Source: Dendrophyllia cribrosa (lineage: Eukaryota > Cnidaria > Anthozoa > Scleractinia > Dendrophylliidae). Taken from it: a stretch of DNA of 64,000 bases. Below the pieces are notes generated by a model, which saw nothing but the letters and a program-made list of their open reading frames with translations, was not told where the DNA came from and made no database searches. Position numbers and translations under genes: made by a program. Of this stretch, positions 10,591-23,626 are shown in pieces (position 1 is the stretch's first letter; each line of letters starts with the position of its first letter). The stretch spans positions 25,190,770-25,254,769 of the forward strand of contig JAJLRJ010000006.1 in NCBI GenBank assembly GCA_024195265.1. Reading direction: 5' to 3'.

Positions 10591-11742
10591 CTATCCGCGA
10601 TCCATAGAAACAAAAGTGTCAGGGGAGTTAGTATAGAAATATTTTTCCTGTTCAGCATTGTACGCGTTAGATGCAAGTATGTTTTGCGCAGATTGGTCGT
10701 ATCTATGACAACCTCCAAACTTCTCTCGAGGATAGTTATAGCCACACCATAGCGTTGAACCGGGCGGTGCGATACAATCTTTTTTGAGAGCACAGATAAC
10801 AAGCCATTTTAAAATATGCTTCTGAACTTCATCCTTGTTGATATAAATTACTGCACTACCTTGTAACATATTCTTAAGTAATGCAGTCCTTTCGATCGGA
10901 AGGTATTTATACATTCCAGGATGAGTAGAACTTATAATGGAAACGTGAGTTGTGATAACATAAGTCATAAATCCAACGTTGTGGCGAGCAAACTGTTCCA
11001 TCAGACCACGGGTGTGAATTTGCGGATTCCCGAGAAACTTTACAGATGAATCAAACCACATAGTTCCGTCAAATTCCGATAACATTTGTTGAATAATTAG
11101 TATCTTCCAAGCATAATTGATCAAGTTACGAACGTGCGCCGGATATGCTTCAAAGTTAAACTTTCTGTATACTATAAAAGGTATCGCCTTAACTTGATTA
11201 ATCTCCGAATCACTTAGTCCGAGATTGTAGAAAAACACCTTTACTCCTGGATAATACTTTGCAAAACCTCCGATGTGCCCCATGAATTCTCTAAAGTGGT
11301 TACTCGAACAGGCTGTCACAGGAACCACGAGGTCAAAAAATGGCGTCTTGGCATCCACTGACTCGACTGGTTTTCGCTTAAAGGTTTGATTCCGAAGAAC
11401 ATTTTTCACAATGGCTAAGGTTACATCGTCAAAGTTAAACTCTTCACCAATTATACTAGAGTTGAATCTTGCAACGTAGTGGTTGATTTGAAATCGCTCG
11501 TCAGTTCCCTTCACTTGAGGCGCCACGGTATTCGTCGTCTCGGTACTGGCCGTCTCGGTACTCGCCGTCTCGGTACTCGCCTTTGTTTCGTTTTTGCTGA
11601 ACATTGTAAAAAGGATGGAGAGGTGGGCGGGAAGATACGACTTGGCTGCTTCGTTCTTCATAAGTAACTGGTAGCCGAAGAGTAAACCAAGCAACATTGC
11701 AAACACAAACAGAAAGCATCGATGTTTCCTGTGAAACCACAT
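10591..11742 (-). CDS. Type II membrane glycosyltransferase-like protein
   Basis: An intact 383-residue frame in one exon. Residues about 9-30 form a hydrophobic signal anchor (FLFVFAMLLGLLFG) after a short basic N-terminus, so a Golgi type II topology is likely. Residues about 55-72 are a threonine/serine-rich stalk built of the repeated unit ASTET. The luminal part contains DLVVPVTACSSNHF, VKVFFYNLGLS, a conserved run around FNFEAYPAHVRNLINYAWK and TMWFDSSVKF, where WxDSS resembles a metal-binding acidic motif of GT-A-type transferases. It recalls DUF1647-type nucleotide-sugar transferase-like families expanded in invertebrates. Substrate unknown. It is the best candidate for an ordinary host gene in this window. 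The stop at 10,591 leaves a plausible full-length protein. Confidence 0.65.
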   Translation of the reverse strand: MWFHRKHRCFLFVFAMLLGLLFGYQLLMKNEAAKSYLPAHLSILFTMFSKNETKASTETASTETASTETTNTVAPQVKGTDERFQINHYVARFNSSIIGEEFNFDDVTLAIVKNVLRNQTFKRKPVESVDAKTPFFDLVVPVTACSSNHFREFMGHIGGFAKYYPGVKVFFYNLGLSDSEINQVKAIPFIVYRKFNFEAYPAHVRNLINYAWKILIIQQMLSEFDGTMWFDSSVKFLGNPQIHTRGLMEQFARHNVGFMTYVITTHVSIISSTHPGMYKYLPIERTALLKNMLQGSAVIYINKDEVQKHILKWLVICALKKDCIAPPGSTLWCGYNYPREKFGGCHRYDQSAQNILASNAYNAEQEKYFYTNSPDTFVSMDRG

Positions 11743-12120
11743 GGTACGTATTCTCGGCAGTTATCCTTCAAGACACTTGTCTTACATAAAGACTGAGGAC
11801 AAAGGACCCCTGGGAAAGGTCCAAGGAGGGGGAAATGTAATCTATAAGATAGAAATACAAAGTCAATGTCAATATGAAACCCATAAATGCAAATGTCAAG
11901 TAAGGGTTAGATAATGAACATAAGTGTTCTACACTTGAACAAAAGTCTCCGGATTCGTACATTTCACCGGATTCGTCAGGTACTGAGTATTTGGATTCGT
12001 TAAGCGTTACTCAGTTACATCACACGGTGTTTGGACTTCTAAATATTCTATACTACACTATATGAATCCGAAGATATGTGGTTGCGTTGCGAGGCAATCG
12101 TCCACCAAAATGTGACAAAA
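11743..12120. promoter_or_regulatory. 5' flank of the glycosyltransferase-like gene
   Basis: Non-coding. Presumably holds the promoter of the minus-strand gene. The word GGATTCGT recurs several times at 11,950-12,000. No clear TATA or initiator was identified. Confidence 0.3.
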
Positions 12121-12379
12121 TAAACTGGTTATGAAACTCAGTCAGTCCTTTGTTGTATGTTTTTGTTTTCCATTTCTTTTGTTCGTTTGCCTTGACCCTG
12201 CACAAAACACAAAAGGTATTGAAATGCATATGAGCAACTGACCAGTAGAAAAATTTGGACTAACACGTTAAACAAAACAATGTGTAGGGTCACGGTTCGT
12301 TCAACATAAAACAAAGCAGCTTTGTACACTCTTTTTGAAATTTATTGAGCTTCATAACCAGTTTGTTCTATTAACTATG
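12121..12379. mobile_element. MITE copy 1 (AAACTGGTTATGAA ends)
   Basis: Begins TAAACTGGTTATGAAACT and ends with the mirror TTCATAACCAGTTTGTTC plus TATTAACTATG. It is nearly identical, in reverse orientation, to 14,567-14,839. Non-coding. Confidence 0.8.
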
Positions 12380-12406
12380 TGTCGCGTAATCAGTCGACCT
12401 CATCGC

Positions 12407-12440
12407 CTGAAGAACACTAGCAGTAAGCAGTCGAAACGTC
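12407..12440 (+). ncRNA. Hammerhead-like motif, Penelope-type terminal sequence
   Basis: CTGAAGA (12,407-12,413), a short stem ACT-GC/GC-AGT with one bulge, then GAAAC and GTC (12,433-12,440), followed by ACGATCTACA and a repeated TGACTACATCGTGAGAC tail. This is the order seen in terminal sequences of cnidarian Penelope-like elements. No endonuclease frame lies directly upstream, because MITE copy 1 occupies that position. Confidence 0.45.
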
Positions 12441-14242
12441 ACGATCTACATATCAAGTGACTACATCGTGAGACAAACGATAATACACTTTATTATTATT
12501 GATCAGAAAAACGCGCCCTAAGTAGAAATCAATATCCCAGTTTTTATCTCATGAATACGCCGCAAATTTTCGAAAAGTTAAGGTGGCTCTGAACCCTATG
12601 TACAGAATTTTTTTTAATTTTGCAAAAAGTTGTATCTTGTATCCAATTACAATTCGATAATAAAAAATGGGGGTCATCCAGCTCGTTTTTTAGTCATAAG
12701 CACGTAAAGGTAAAATTAAGGGTGTCTTTAACAGGTTATACTGTTACTACGGTAACCTGTTACATCATAAAAGAGACCACAGCTTGTTCACCAATAATTG
12801 GGCATTTGTTTGATACCATTATTGAAGCATCGACTGATAAAGAATTATATCATTAATCCGGGCGCCTGCCTCGCCCATAGTTTCGCGCGGCCATTATCCG
12901 TTCGCCAATGTTTTTTCGTTTCTCGCTCGACGGACTAAGCTGGGAAAGACAGAGTGCTCGTAGTCTAGTTGTGTTCCAAATTAATGGAAAAATGTAATCA
13001 ATATGGCATTTCCAAAAGAGCATTTCAAAAAGAATGGTTTCGAAAGCACTTTGACTTAAGATTTCTGTTTCCGACCTTCGCCATGAAAATATTCGCGAAA
13101 GCGACTCATGGCATTTTTGTGCCAATGGCAATTCCATGGGTTTGGATGCAGTTCAGCTTTTCAATAAATTGGAAGGAGTTCTCTGTTAAGATACGTTTGA
13201 GCACCTTTTGAAGTGAGTCGGGTCGCGAAAAGGAGTCATATGCTTTGCGACACAGTATTTCAATTCACTTCCTTTGTGGGATATTTGTAGGCTCGTTAAG
13301 TCCATTGAAGCGAGGATTGTGTTCTCTGGGAGTTTATTTTTTTCTACGAATTTGATGAAGTGAGTCGTGTCTTTCAGATATGACTACCGTTGTTGTGTTA
13401 TAGGTTGAAGGAGTTTGTTAAAAAAATCAAGAACTCTACATAAGAAATTAAGGCTTGGAAGTATAGCTAGTAATGTAACTACTTCACAATCGAAGATTCA
13501 TCACAATGTAGAAACCATTGTTGTCGCTGTTGTTGGTTGTTGTTGTTGTTTTTTTTTTCATTTGTTCCTTTTCTTTTTCAAAATAAGATTTTTTCTAGAA
13601 TGATAATAAAAAGAACGCCAACTGTAAGGAGCAAGATAGAAGACTAACAGCAATCTGAACTATTTTTCTTAGCATTAGTAGAGGTTTAGTTGTTGAACAA
13701 CTGAGTAGAACAGTAACGTTAGTTTTAGCGGAGCTCTCGCGGGCCGAAAGCCCGCTTGCGGAGCTCCATACTCATAGAACCATGCCCTTCATTTTTCATG
13801 GTCATGGCTAGCGGAATGTTTCGCAGACGCGAAGTCGCGCAGGGTTAGCTCGCGGAAGTGTACGAACTCGCGCAACATCCGGGATCTTATCAATTTTGAC
13901 ACTACAATGGTGTTAAAAATGTAGATAACTACAGCGTTACAAACAATGTTGAACATATAACAAATTACAACTTGACAAGAATTGTGGACAATATAACGAA
14001 AATACGGCGTGACGATCGTAAAGATACGGAATAGAAAGTATATATTAAGTATGTACACCTTTTTCCAAAATGGCTGCCAATTTATTATTCTTTTATATGC
14101 ATGTTAATTAGTCCTCTTCGCCTCATTTACGCTTGAAAATTCTTTTGATTTTGCACAAGCTGGCGAGGCCAAGAGACACGACACGGTTATAAAATAATAC
14201 TAAAATGGCTGCCATTTTAGAATAAGGTGTATGCAAGCAAAA
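12441..14242. other. No gene recognised; one GC-rich hairpin
   Basis: A hairpin at about 13,730-13,767 (GGAGCTC...GCGGGC, CGAAA, GCCCGC...GAGCTCC) lies beside a short CG-rich stretch. Frames of 60-95 residues at 12.8-13.2 kb show no family signature and overlap on both strands, so they are not called. Confidence 0.45.
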
Positions 14243-14560
14243 CTAAAGGGCCTGTGAAAGATAAACGTGAAAAATTTGTCTGTTTATTGAAGGTTTTTCC
14301 CAATGAATATGCAGCGCCTCCTTAATTTTTAGCTGGAAAGGGGTTGGGGGTGGGCTGGGCGGTGTCCAGGATGGACGACCATTCTTGAGAACATGAAGCT
14401 CGACAGTTTCCGGGCTTTTAAGTTGTTGTAGAATGTGGAAATTCTTGTCAGTGGAAATGTGCTCTCGGATTCGTGTAGCGAAATGTAGGTTTGTCTGCCG
14501 ACAAAACAGACACCACAGCCTGCGCAAGAAAACTTGTAAACTACACGAGATTGCAATGAC
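14243..14560 (-). pseudogene. Penelope-like element: second GIY-YIG remnant
   Basis: The minus strand reads SRVVYKFSCAGCGVCFVG, a CxxC pair followed by a GIY-YIG-like core, then in a second frame RIREHISTDKNFHI and QLKIKEALHIHWEKPSIN, the C-terminal part of another Penelope lineage. One frameshift near 14,450 separates the parts. The upstream side is cut by MITE copy 2. It is unrelated in detail to the remnant at 5.8-6.3 kb, so at least two Penelope families are present. Confidence 0.8.
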
Positions 14561-14566
14561 TTGGGT

Positions 14567-14839
14567 CATAGTTAATAGAACAAACTGGTTATGAAGCTCA
14601 ATAAATTTCAAAAAGAGTGTACAAAGCTGCTTTGTTTTATGTTGAACGAACCGTGACCCTGCACATTGTTTTGTTTAACGTGTTAGTCCAAATTTTTCTA
14701 CTGGTCAGTTGCTCATATGCATTTCAATACCTTTTGTGTTTTGTGCAGGGTCAAGGCAAACGAACAAAAGAAATGGAAAACAAAAACATATAACAAAGGA
14801 CTGACTGAGTTTCATAACCAGTTTATTCTATTAACTATG
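14567..14839. mobile_element. MITE copy 2 (reverse of copy 1)
   Basis: Starts CATAGTTAATAGAACAAACT and ends with the mirror image of this at 14,839, giving TIRs of about 32 bp with one or two mismatches. The body is the reverse complement of 12,121-12,379. It lies at the 5' side of the Penelope remnant on the minus strand, so it appears to have inserted into that retroelement. Confidence 0.85.
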
Positions 14840-17800
14840 ATTAAAAAAGCATTTTTGCAAAACCGCTGAGTAAGACGCCTGATTTTGCGTTGAACTGTGT
14901 TAGAAAAAGTACCAACAAAAGGTACGTTGAATGTGAATAATGAAAATAGTATATTAGAATTGCGGATAATCATGAGTGAAATTTGTGATCCTCAGCAGTG
15001 TGCTCTCAACTTAAAGCAGTCGAAAAAGCAACCTGAAGGCATTTTATAATAAGGGCGGGTCGATGAGTATACATCCAAAAAGGGCAGTTCTTGTATTTAT
15101 ATCACATCCACGAGCAGTTTCTGTTTCTTGTACTGAAGATTGCTGAAGTTTCATCCTAAACATGTTTGCAATTAAAAAAGTCGTGATCTTTTTGAAAATT
15201 ATTCCTTGCCTGCTGGCCATCTTACAATCACATTGGTATTGGCATTTTATATACTTTGGATTTCATATTTATGAAATACAGCCTAAGAAAACGCACAAAT
15301 TGAAACCATCTCTTTATCTCTCGTTTCGCTGTGTCGCTTAAGTTAAACAGAGCTACGATATATTCAGCCAATTCAACAAGAGTCATTTTGATGCAAAATG
15401 GATGGATTCAGAAACTTGCCGATTTGTTCGCGTTCTTCCAAAATGTCGCTTGAGATCAAGAAGTACAGGCTAACCTCGCTCACCTTCGCTCAGTGAATCA
15501 ACGTGACGGCCGCAAACGAGAAGCTTCGTTCCAGTGTCCCTCGTTTCACGTTCTAAGTCAACTAGACAACGAGAAATTGAATTCCCTGTAATCGCGTAAG
15601 CAGCAGAATTTAAAAAGCAACATACTCACAATTGAAAACACGTTTCTGTCACTGAACTGTCAAGCTAAATAAGTAACATATTTAATTAAATAAAAAGCTA
15701 CGAGCTGTCATGAAGTCGTGCCATCATTTAGTTTACTCGTCTCACTGATCACGCCAAGAAATGAGCACGTACTGCACTTTTTCCAGTGCCTTAATAAATG
15801 TAGTTCACACATCCAACATCCCGTAAACAGATGTTCTGATCTCTTTTCAAAAGCTCCCAGATACTGCACTGACTGATTTTACTTACGTTCTTAGAAATAT
15901 ATGTACTACAAAATGATACAGCGCAAACACGACTCCCACAAAATGTATTTATAATCCTTTGAAAAAACTGAACTTTCATTGTCGAGAATTAACACTTCTA
16001 TCTGCTGTCTATCGTGAAAGTAACTTCAAACTTTCAGTCAAATGATTCCTTACTCACAGCACCCTATCTTATATCCTAAGTTCTGCTCCTTCTTTTGAGG
16101 CAGCCTTCCTCGGCGATAAGAAAAGAATCGAATATTGCATTCGTTTCCCCAACGATGGGAGACATAAATATGCATTCTGCGAAATTTGAAAGCTGAGATT
16201 TGTTAAATTTGGTCGACCTTTACGGAACTGTCTTATACGTGTATAGTTGACCATTCAAATCCTTTTCATACGAAAACTTTCTTTGCATTATACAATTTAA
16301 AACAAACAGTGACGACTGCTATTTAAAACAGAGCTATCGAGAAGAATCGTCGATTAAATTGTATATAAGTCGATCAACAGAACTTTCTAGAATTTTCTAG
16401 AATACCATCTTTACTTCCTAAGATCATACTGTTCTTATCTTCAAAATATATCCCTTAAAAAGTCCATTTTATATAATCGGGTTTGGTGTTTGACAAAGCC
16501 ACTGTTTACCTCCTTAAGTTAATGTTTAACTTTCATAATAATATTGTGGGCTCTACTGCATTCTTTGTCGATCCATGGTCTCATTTTTGTTAGATAGTAT
16601 AAATAGATTGTATTCGACGCGAGTATCCTATGACCTTATTGTGAATTCTGATCATCCATGGTAACGTAATTGACACTGTTCTCTCACCTCGAAATTTAAC
16701 AAATACTTAATATTTAGAACATATGAGCTGAAATATTTTTTACGCTCAAGCGAGCGTATGTTTGTGGCCTTGCAAAACACATGTATTTTTAGCCTGGTTT
16801 AGTAAACTAAGACCTTAGACAAACTTAACAAGAGAGAGCATTTTTTTACCATATTTTATCAAAAATTCAAGCACTCGCCATTTCAACAATTTAAGTACAA
16901 TGCTTTTTGACCTTCATCTGAAGAAATATGCGCGTTAAAATTTGATACTGTTTTTCAAGCAACATGCTCATTGGTTTTATGCTTATTTCCCTGTTTCCCA
17001 GTGGTGTGATTTACATGTTTCGGTTCGCTTTATAGAACGAGTCAAATAACAATAGGCAAAAATACAATGTGTTTACCCCGACAAATTCATATTAGCTTAC
17101 CTGGTCTTTTTGAGGACCTATGTCTTGTCGACTGTTGAGAAACAGTACTTTTGTTCCTCCTGGGTACGGTATTAAACCACTAAAAAAAGGAAAACAATTC
17201 TGCAAACCATTTTCCTCGCTGAACACAAACGAAATATTTAACTGCAGCTCCGTAGCTTACGTGACTGGCGACCGCGCTATGAACGGTTTTGTAGATATTT
17301 CACAGCAGATGAAACACAGTGTGGCGTAGCATCCTTATTGTTCCAAAGAAAGTGAAAAGAGAGTTTGATGTGATCGATAACATTGTTGCTGTTGAATCCA
17401 TCGACCTGATATAATCGTTGTAAGCTTATTTTGGACTATCCAGACTATTTTGTTTACAATACCAATTCTGCACCCGCGAAAGGAAAACCGGCTAAACAAC
17501 CATAGGGTCAGAAACAATTTCACGAACGATGTATGCACCGATGTGAATAAGACAGTTTTATGATATCAAGCGACATTTATTTAGTGAGTAATCAGCGATA
17601 ATTTTTGTACGGGTAGTTCTTAGTTTATTCCTATCGATGGTTTAAGGAGGCTCGACTTATTATTTTTTTTTTGGCCGTGGGGTAATGTTTTGAAATCAAA
17701 CTTTCGCAGGGAAGACATGCATGCTTCGATAGCTATCATACTTCACCAAATTTATGAAATGTGACACTTCATAACGAAACTTTTATATTTTGTAGTACTC

Positions 17801-20800
17801 ACGTATAACCAGCTACAAACGAAGTTTCAAGAAAGTTTATGACGGTTTTCGAGTAAATTTAAAATCATTTTTTAGGACGTGATAGGCAAAACAGTAATAT
17901 AGCAAATAATTTGCATAAAGCAAAATATTTCCAAAGTGCCCTTACATATTATTAAAAAAACAGCGAGCCGTTAAAATAATGACTGTCCTTTACTTCGCAA
18001 TAATAAAGCAAGTTATTAGTGGCTGTCCTCAAATAGCTAAAAATAACGATAACGTGTCTCAGTTCAGCACGCAACATACAAATAAATAACACGATATCTC
18101 CCTTTTTGCCCCGGGGTGCGGTACCATGACAAAATTAAGCCTAGCGAACCAAACTTAACGGAATTTGTGTTCTGGAGATTATTTATCCTTTGCATTTCGC
18201 CATTTCAAGTAATAACGGTGGCTCAGCCATTCGACATCGAGCAACTTGCAAAAATACAAATTATGGGTGGCTTTCTTTAAATAGTGCCTCTGGTGGCTGT
18301 TGTCATTTACATAAATTTTCCAGTATGTTGATCAGTTTGATTGATTTTGTAGTATTAATGATGCCCCGGCTACTGACTACTACTACTAACCAGTAGCAAT
18401 TATTTACTGAGCCCACGCGGCTTTAACGCGAGTCCTTTATCATCTTCTTGTTTAATCAGTTTTCGGCCAATTTTTTCTCAAGTATAGTTAAAGGAACAAA
18501 ACATTTAAACTTCCATCGGTTGTGATGTATAGAGTGGCATTTTTGTGTCGGCGTTTGCAGAGTTTGGTCTCTAGAACACGTGGAAAGGTCTTTTCGTGAT
18601 TTAGGTCTTGTGGCATTAACCAGTGTGTAAATATGGTCTTTCCAGCTGTGTTGTTTATTAACAGAATGCATGCATCGATTCAAATCAAGACCCGTTACAA
18701 AGTCTTTTTTGCGCTTGTAGACTTGTATCTTTTATTACTTTACCAAAGAAAAGGAGCTAGATTTAAATTCAGGATAAATATCAACAGTCCCTAAAAGTCA
18801 GCTGCTAACTGCAGGAACAGGTAATTATTAAAAGAGAGTATGCAGTGACGTCGGCACGGTGTGTTCTGCAAGGTCAGTGCAACTCAAATATTAGAACTAC
18901 CTCACATACATAGCATTGAAAGTCCTGAAATAAAGTATTTAAAATGTTTTTGGAGCCATCATTTTCACATTTTCCTTAAGATGAAGGCATTTTTATGTTG
19001 GACATGTAACATACAGTGGATATTTTTTTTTATTAAGCAAATCCACTTATTCAAATCATTGCCCTCCGGCTGTTTTAAAATGACTATAGCAGCATTGTTA
19101 AGTGTGTCCACATTCAACAAAAGACACAAAATTGTGATGGAATTGTTGATGCATGTCAAAGGACTTAAAAAAATAGTTGTAAGATAAACATTCTCACTTT
19201 TAACTTTCATCGACCATTACGACCAAGTAAACTCATAAAAAAAATGAAAGCTGGATTGGGTCGCTAAACAAGCCGTGTGGTTACGCGAACAAAACTAATT
19301 TTTGCTTTCTTCTCAGAATTAAATGAAAGTTCTTTAAATGCTTTTCCAATTATGTTTTTTATAAAAATGCTAACACGCCGTGCTGAGGCTTTGTTACAGG
19401 CGCCCTCCTTATCTTTTTTAAGTCTTGTATCACTGTTTTTGTATCATTCGACAGCATTCCAGTCCTAGGTTAAGCTTTCATTTATACTAGGTATTCCTTG
19501 ACAATTTAAGCCTAACTTTCATTTTAACTGCTGTTTTTATTTTCAGTTCCTTGTCCCAATCAACCCTGACAGGACCTCCTTTCTGGGTACTCTGAACTAC
19601 TCATGGAAAGATGAAAGCAGTCGATAAAACAGATACAGACTTCTTGGAAACCTAAATTGATACCTCTAGTCTGGAATATGTACACGCCAAAGCATTATTT
19701 TAATTTGTTTGCGAACTGCGCTAAAAAAAAAAATATCGCTCAGAATGAAAACTACTTAGCAGCGGTCATTAATTTACTTCATACAAGAAAGTCCAAAGTC
19801 ACCCGCCCGATCTTTGCGAGGATAACGAGTCTACAAGGCTCGATATTGTAAACTTTCTTTGGTTTCACTTTCACGCGCTATTTTTTCTACTGTTTCTCGT
19901 TAAATCATTTTCTCTTCTACTCAGAAATGTTCCCACTTTTCATGAATGCTCCCCACCTACCTTTGCAGAAATTCAAGAAGTTCAAGTCCAATTTGTCCTA
20001 TTTTTTATCTTCAACAAGGAAAAGTTGCGATTTGCATTAAACAAGAATGGACAGTGCCCTGAAGAAAAATGTATTCCTGAAAATAAACTTCGAATGAACA
20101 TCAATATCACTGTTCATGCATGAAGTCAAACCAGAAAAATCACTTCTAAATACCGTTTAGAAGTCATAAAGCCGCCAGGAAACAACAGATAGACATTATT
20201 TAGTGAAACACTTCAATGGCTGTTTATATATAATTTTGATATTTTATCAAACTCACGATGAAATTCCATACAAATCCTTATATTTCTGTCGTTGAGCACT
20301 CCCGTTGGAAGTCTTGGCTCCCTGTGGCTACACAAGCCGTTTCGATAAGCGAACAAAACTAATGTATGCTTTCTTCAGTCAGAATAATATGACTGTTTCT
20401 CGTTAAATCCTTTTCTCGTTAAATGCTTTATCTAACTTCTCTCGCCCGTACATTTGGTCCTCTAATGTATCCACGGAAAGAGTAACGCCGTCGACGAAAC
20501 GGACGCAGATTTGTCGTAAACATCAACGATTCGGCGCTTGTCAGGATGACTAATGAATGAAATTTTATTCACTCGTACTCAGTAATTTCGGGAAGAGATA
20601 AACTTCTTCGCTTAAAAAAGCTCTAACATGCATTCCAATGTCTAAAATATGCTTAGGCATCACCATTTGTATATCGCTCACCTTCGCAGGATGTTAAGGC
20701 TGATTTAGAAGGCACACCTTTTGTCTACAACTATCGCATGCAACCTGCTCACGCCATAAATACAACACGAATCGCGTCGTCTAAATCAGCCTACAACTCG

Positions 20801-21600
20801 CTCATAACTATTGCGTGCAACACAAAAAAAAGTTGTAGGATTTTGAAACATGTAAACACTACGGCAATCGTAACCACCGACATCAAGAACATTGAAACTT
20901 GCAGTTCTTGCCACATGTTTCACAAATTGCCAACGAAAGGTACAGTTTGCGTTGCGCGTCTAGAGTCTTCAAAAATGCTTCGAGTGGCTTCATCAATCCC
21001 GCGAATGGGCTTAATTCTTCCACAATATAGCCCATTTGTCTTTAACAGAGACTGAATAGGTTTTCTCCGAAGAGACTCGATAAGAATGTCGGTCTTTCTC
21101 GATCGCTTTAGTTTGCCTCGATGCAGCTGTTCGGATTCTTATTGAAAACAAAATTCTAAAAGATCGTAGAAAGCGTTCCATTCAACTAAGCTGGCACATG
21201 CTATGCAAACTTCGGTAAGCGAAAGCAGTATATTCAGAGAAATTCATGCTATTAAACAACTTACCAAATCAACCACGATGTACTTCTTTAAGATTCGAAG
21301 AATTATTTTATACTCGGAACTGTAGTAAATTTGTACCTCTGGTTAATAATTCTCTAGATTTTCGATTGGTTCCCACCGCTACGGATGTGAGCCATTATCT
21401 TTCAGTTGACCAAATATGGAAAAATGATGATGAATTGTTTTAACGGTTTGTTCACATCGAGCTGTGCTGTATACGCGCTAATCACGCCATCATATTTTGT
21501 AGCCTGCGGCAAAATGTTAGTGACGTCATATCAGTTGATATAGCAACTTCAAGCTCATGGATGATTGGATTTATTTACAAAACGAAACATATCAAGTAAA
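14840..21600. other. Long gene-poor stretch
   Basis: No protein family recognised on either strand. Two diverged direct copies of one sequence occur at about 19,240-19,640 and 20,310-20,520; both contain ACAAGCCGT, GCGAACAAAACTAAT and CGGAAAGA-like words. Frames of up to about 108 residues (for example 18.9-19.2 kb and 20.7-21.05 kb) have no recognisable motif and are left uncalled. Spliced host exons could be hidden here. Confidence 0.4.
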
Positions 21601-22073
21601 GGCTGGTTCTCGTATAATCCTCCCGGTCTTCCCGGTCGTCCGAGTCGTTTCAAAAGTTTTTTGCAAACGGCTCAGACGATCGGGACGACTCAAGCCGTGA
21701 TTTGGGTTCTCATATGATCGTCCCGGTCGTCTCGAACGTCAATAGTGCAGTCGTAAACTGTGTCCGACAACATGTTTTGGGCAATAATACTGCATTCTGG
21801 GGTAGATTTGGGTCGCTTCAATCGCCTCAATCGTCCCGGTCGCCTGAGAGTAGTTCTCATATGATCGTCCCCGATTATTCACGATCGTCCCAGTCGTCCG
21901 GATAGAACACAGTTCTATCCAAGCGACCGCGATCGTCCTAGTCGTCCGGGTCGTTTGCGATCCTCCCGGGTCGTCTCAGAAGTGTTCTCATATAATCGTC
22001 CCGGTCGTCCGTGCATTTTTTGAAACGACTCGGACGACCGGGACGACCGGGACGATTATATGAGAACCAGCCT
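21601..22073. mobile_element. Foldback element rich in CGTCCCGGTCGTC
   Basis: The first about 55 bp (GGCTGGTTCTCGTATAATCC onward) are mirrored at the right end, which closes with GATTATATGAGAACCAGCC. The internal unit TTCTCATATGATCGTCCC recurs near 21,709, 21,857 and 21,990. Non-coding. Its right edge touches the next element directly. Confidence 0.8.
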
Positions 22074-22795
22074 CAAGGTTACAGTGTACCTTCGGGGGTG
22101 TCTCCAGTATTACATCTCTAGCGTCTTAAGATTACACTTAATATACCTAAACCCAGATATCAAATTAAAGCTTATACAGCTGGCTATCTAAATATGGAAA
22201 TTATTTGGTAATAAAATGAATTGTCGAATTTTTTACGACGTCTAAATTCGAACGTCCGAATTAGCTTTAAAACGCTATAACTCAAAGCGATTATTGTATT
22301 TTGCTAATTTGATTTGTTCTCGGATTTCCGGACACGAAAACGTGTCGGCGATTTCCCATATTCAATTGCAGTGAAAATTAAGTTACAGTATATTTTCGAA
22401 AAAGGGAGAAAAAAAATTGGAGCGATCGCACGGAAATGGCTCTTGACGAAAATATTGTCGGAAATAAGAAATTCGCCGACACGTTTTTGTTGATTTTATG
22501 TTAGCCTAGCTTCTGTCCAAATTTTAGGAAAATCGAACAAATTCCCTTTGAGTTGTAGCTTTTTAAAGTGTCCCCTACAAGCGAAAAATTAACTTTGAGA
22601 AAACAGCGCTTAAAAAAACATATCGCTTCATAAACAAACTCCGCCCACAAAAGTTATACCGTCATTTCTCCGTCAATTTTCACTATCTTTCGATAATTTT
22701 TGTTTTGAATGAAAGTTCATTCTGTAAACTTTATTTTGACGCCAAAAAAAAAAAATTCCATAAATTTTCGATCAGAAGGTACACTGTAACCTTAA
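22074..22795. mobile_element. MITE with AAGGTTACAGTGTACCTTC ends
   Basis: The left end AAGGTTACAGTGTACCTTC is mirrored at 22,775-22,794 (GAAGGTACACTGTAACCTT). Its first 195 bp recur inverted at 23,905-24,103. It inserted into an older repeat whose parts lie at 5.1-5.4 kb and 21.5-23.1 kb. Confidence 0.75.
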
Positions 22796-23600
22796 GGGGA
22801 ATTTACTTTATTGCCGGATTTGGCGAGAGTTCCATTCGATAACAATTTTGTTTGCTTTCTTTTCGAGCAACAAATTAATGGAAGTAATATAAAAGTTAAA
22901 GTTGACTTTGCATGCACGAGTGATTGCGAAAGACTGATTAAAGGTTTCAAATGGCGTAGAGTGTAGTAACGTGCGTGACGGATCACCTAGTGTGACCGGA
23001 AAAGCGACTGTACACGCAAAACAAATCATAAAAATGTATTGAATTAATTCTCGCACCTTAGGGGCACTTACAAGACCCTTAAAGCTTCTCAAAGCGCGAC
23101 CTCACTACGCGAAAAGTTGTTATTGTTTACAAAATGTTTTGGGCTACAAACTCGAAAAGTTTGCGTTATTCCTCGCGAAGCGAGGTTTATAAATTTGTCG
23201 CATGGATCGCTTTAGGGAGGTGAAATGTCGGGTTACCTACATTTCAATTAACGTTGTCGGATGAAGGTTTAAAGCCAGGACCGCAAGGTAGTATCGGTAG
23301 CTGTAAATAGCCATTTCAGTGCGGATGTGATGGAAAATAGACGATATTACTAAAAACGTTTGCCTCATCAGTATGTACAATGTATTTATGAAAAGTGTAT
23401 GCACGAATTGCGACGGGTGATACCGAAAATGCGCGAAATATTTACGAACAGTCTCTGTTATGTTTCTGCATCAATAATTGAACGTGCAAAGCACTGTCTG
23501 GTAAAATACACTATTCTCACTAGGGATATACGCACAAAAAGCCTAACATATACAATCATATACTTCTTTACATTCCCAGCGTGAACCGTGGGAATGCGCG
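22796..23600. other. Older repeat copy containing an empty site
   Basis: 22,836-23,110 is the reverse-orientation counterpart of 340-420 joined directly to 5,114-5,300, showing the pre-insertion arrangement. No gene seen. Confidence 0.55.
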
Positions 23601-23626
23601 GCATAACCCTAGACCTCCTCCCTCAA

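Noticed and set aside
12853..13211. Overlapping frames of 80-94 codons
   Set aside because: The plus-strand frame has a vaguely zinc-finger-MYM-like KRAFQKEWF, but nothing else supports it.
18861..19210. Overlapping frames of 108 and 81 codons on opposite strands
   Set aside because: Mutually exclusive, no family signature, AT-rich.
20738..21055. 105-codon frame
   Set aside because: No domain, no promoter or splice context, low-complexity composition; likely chance.
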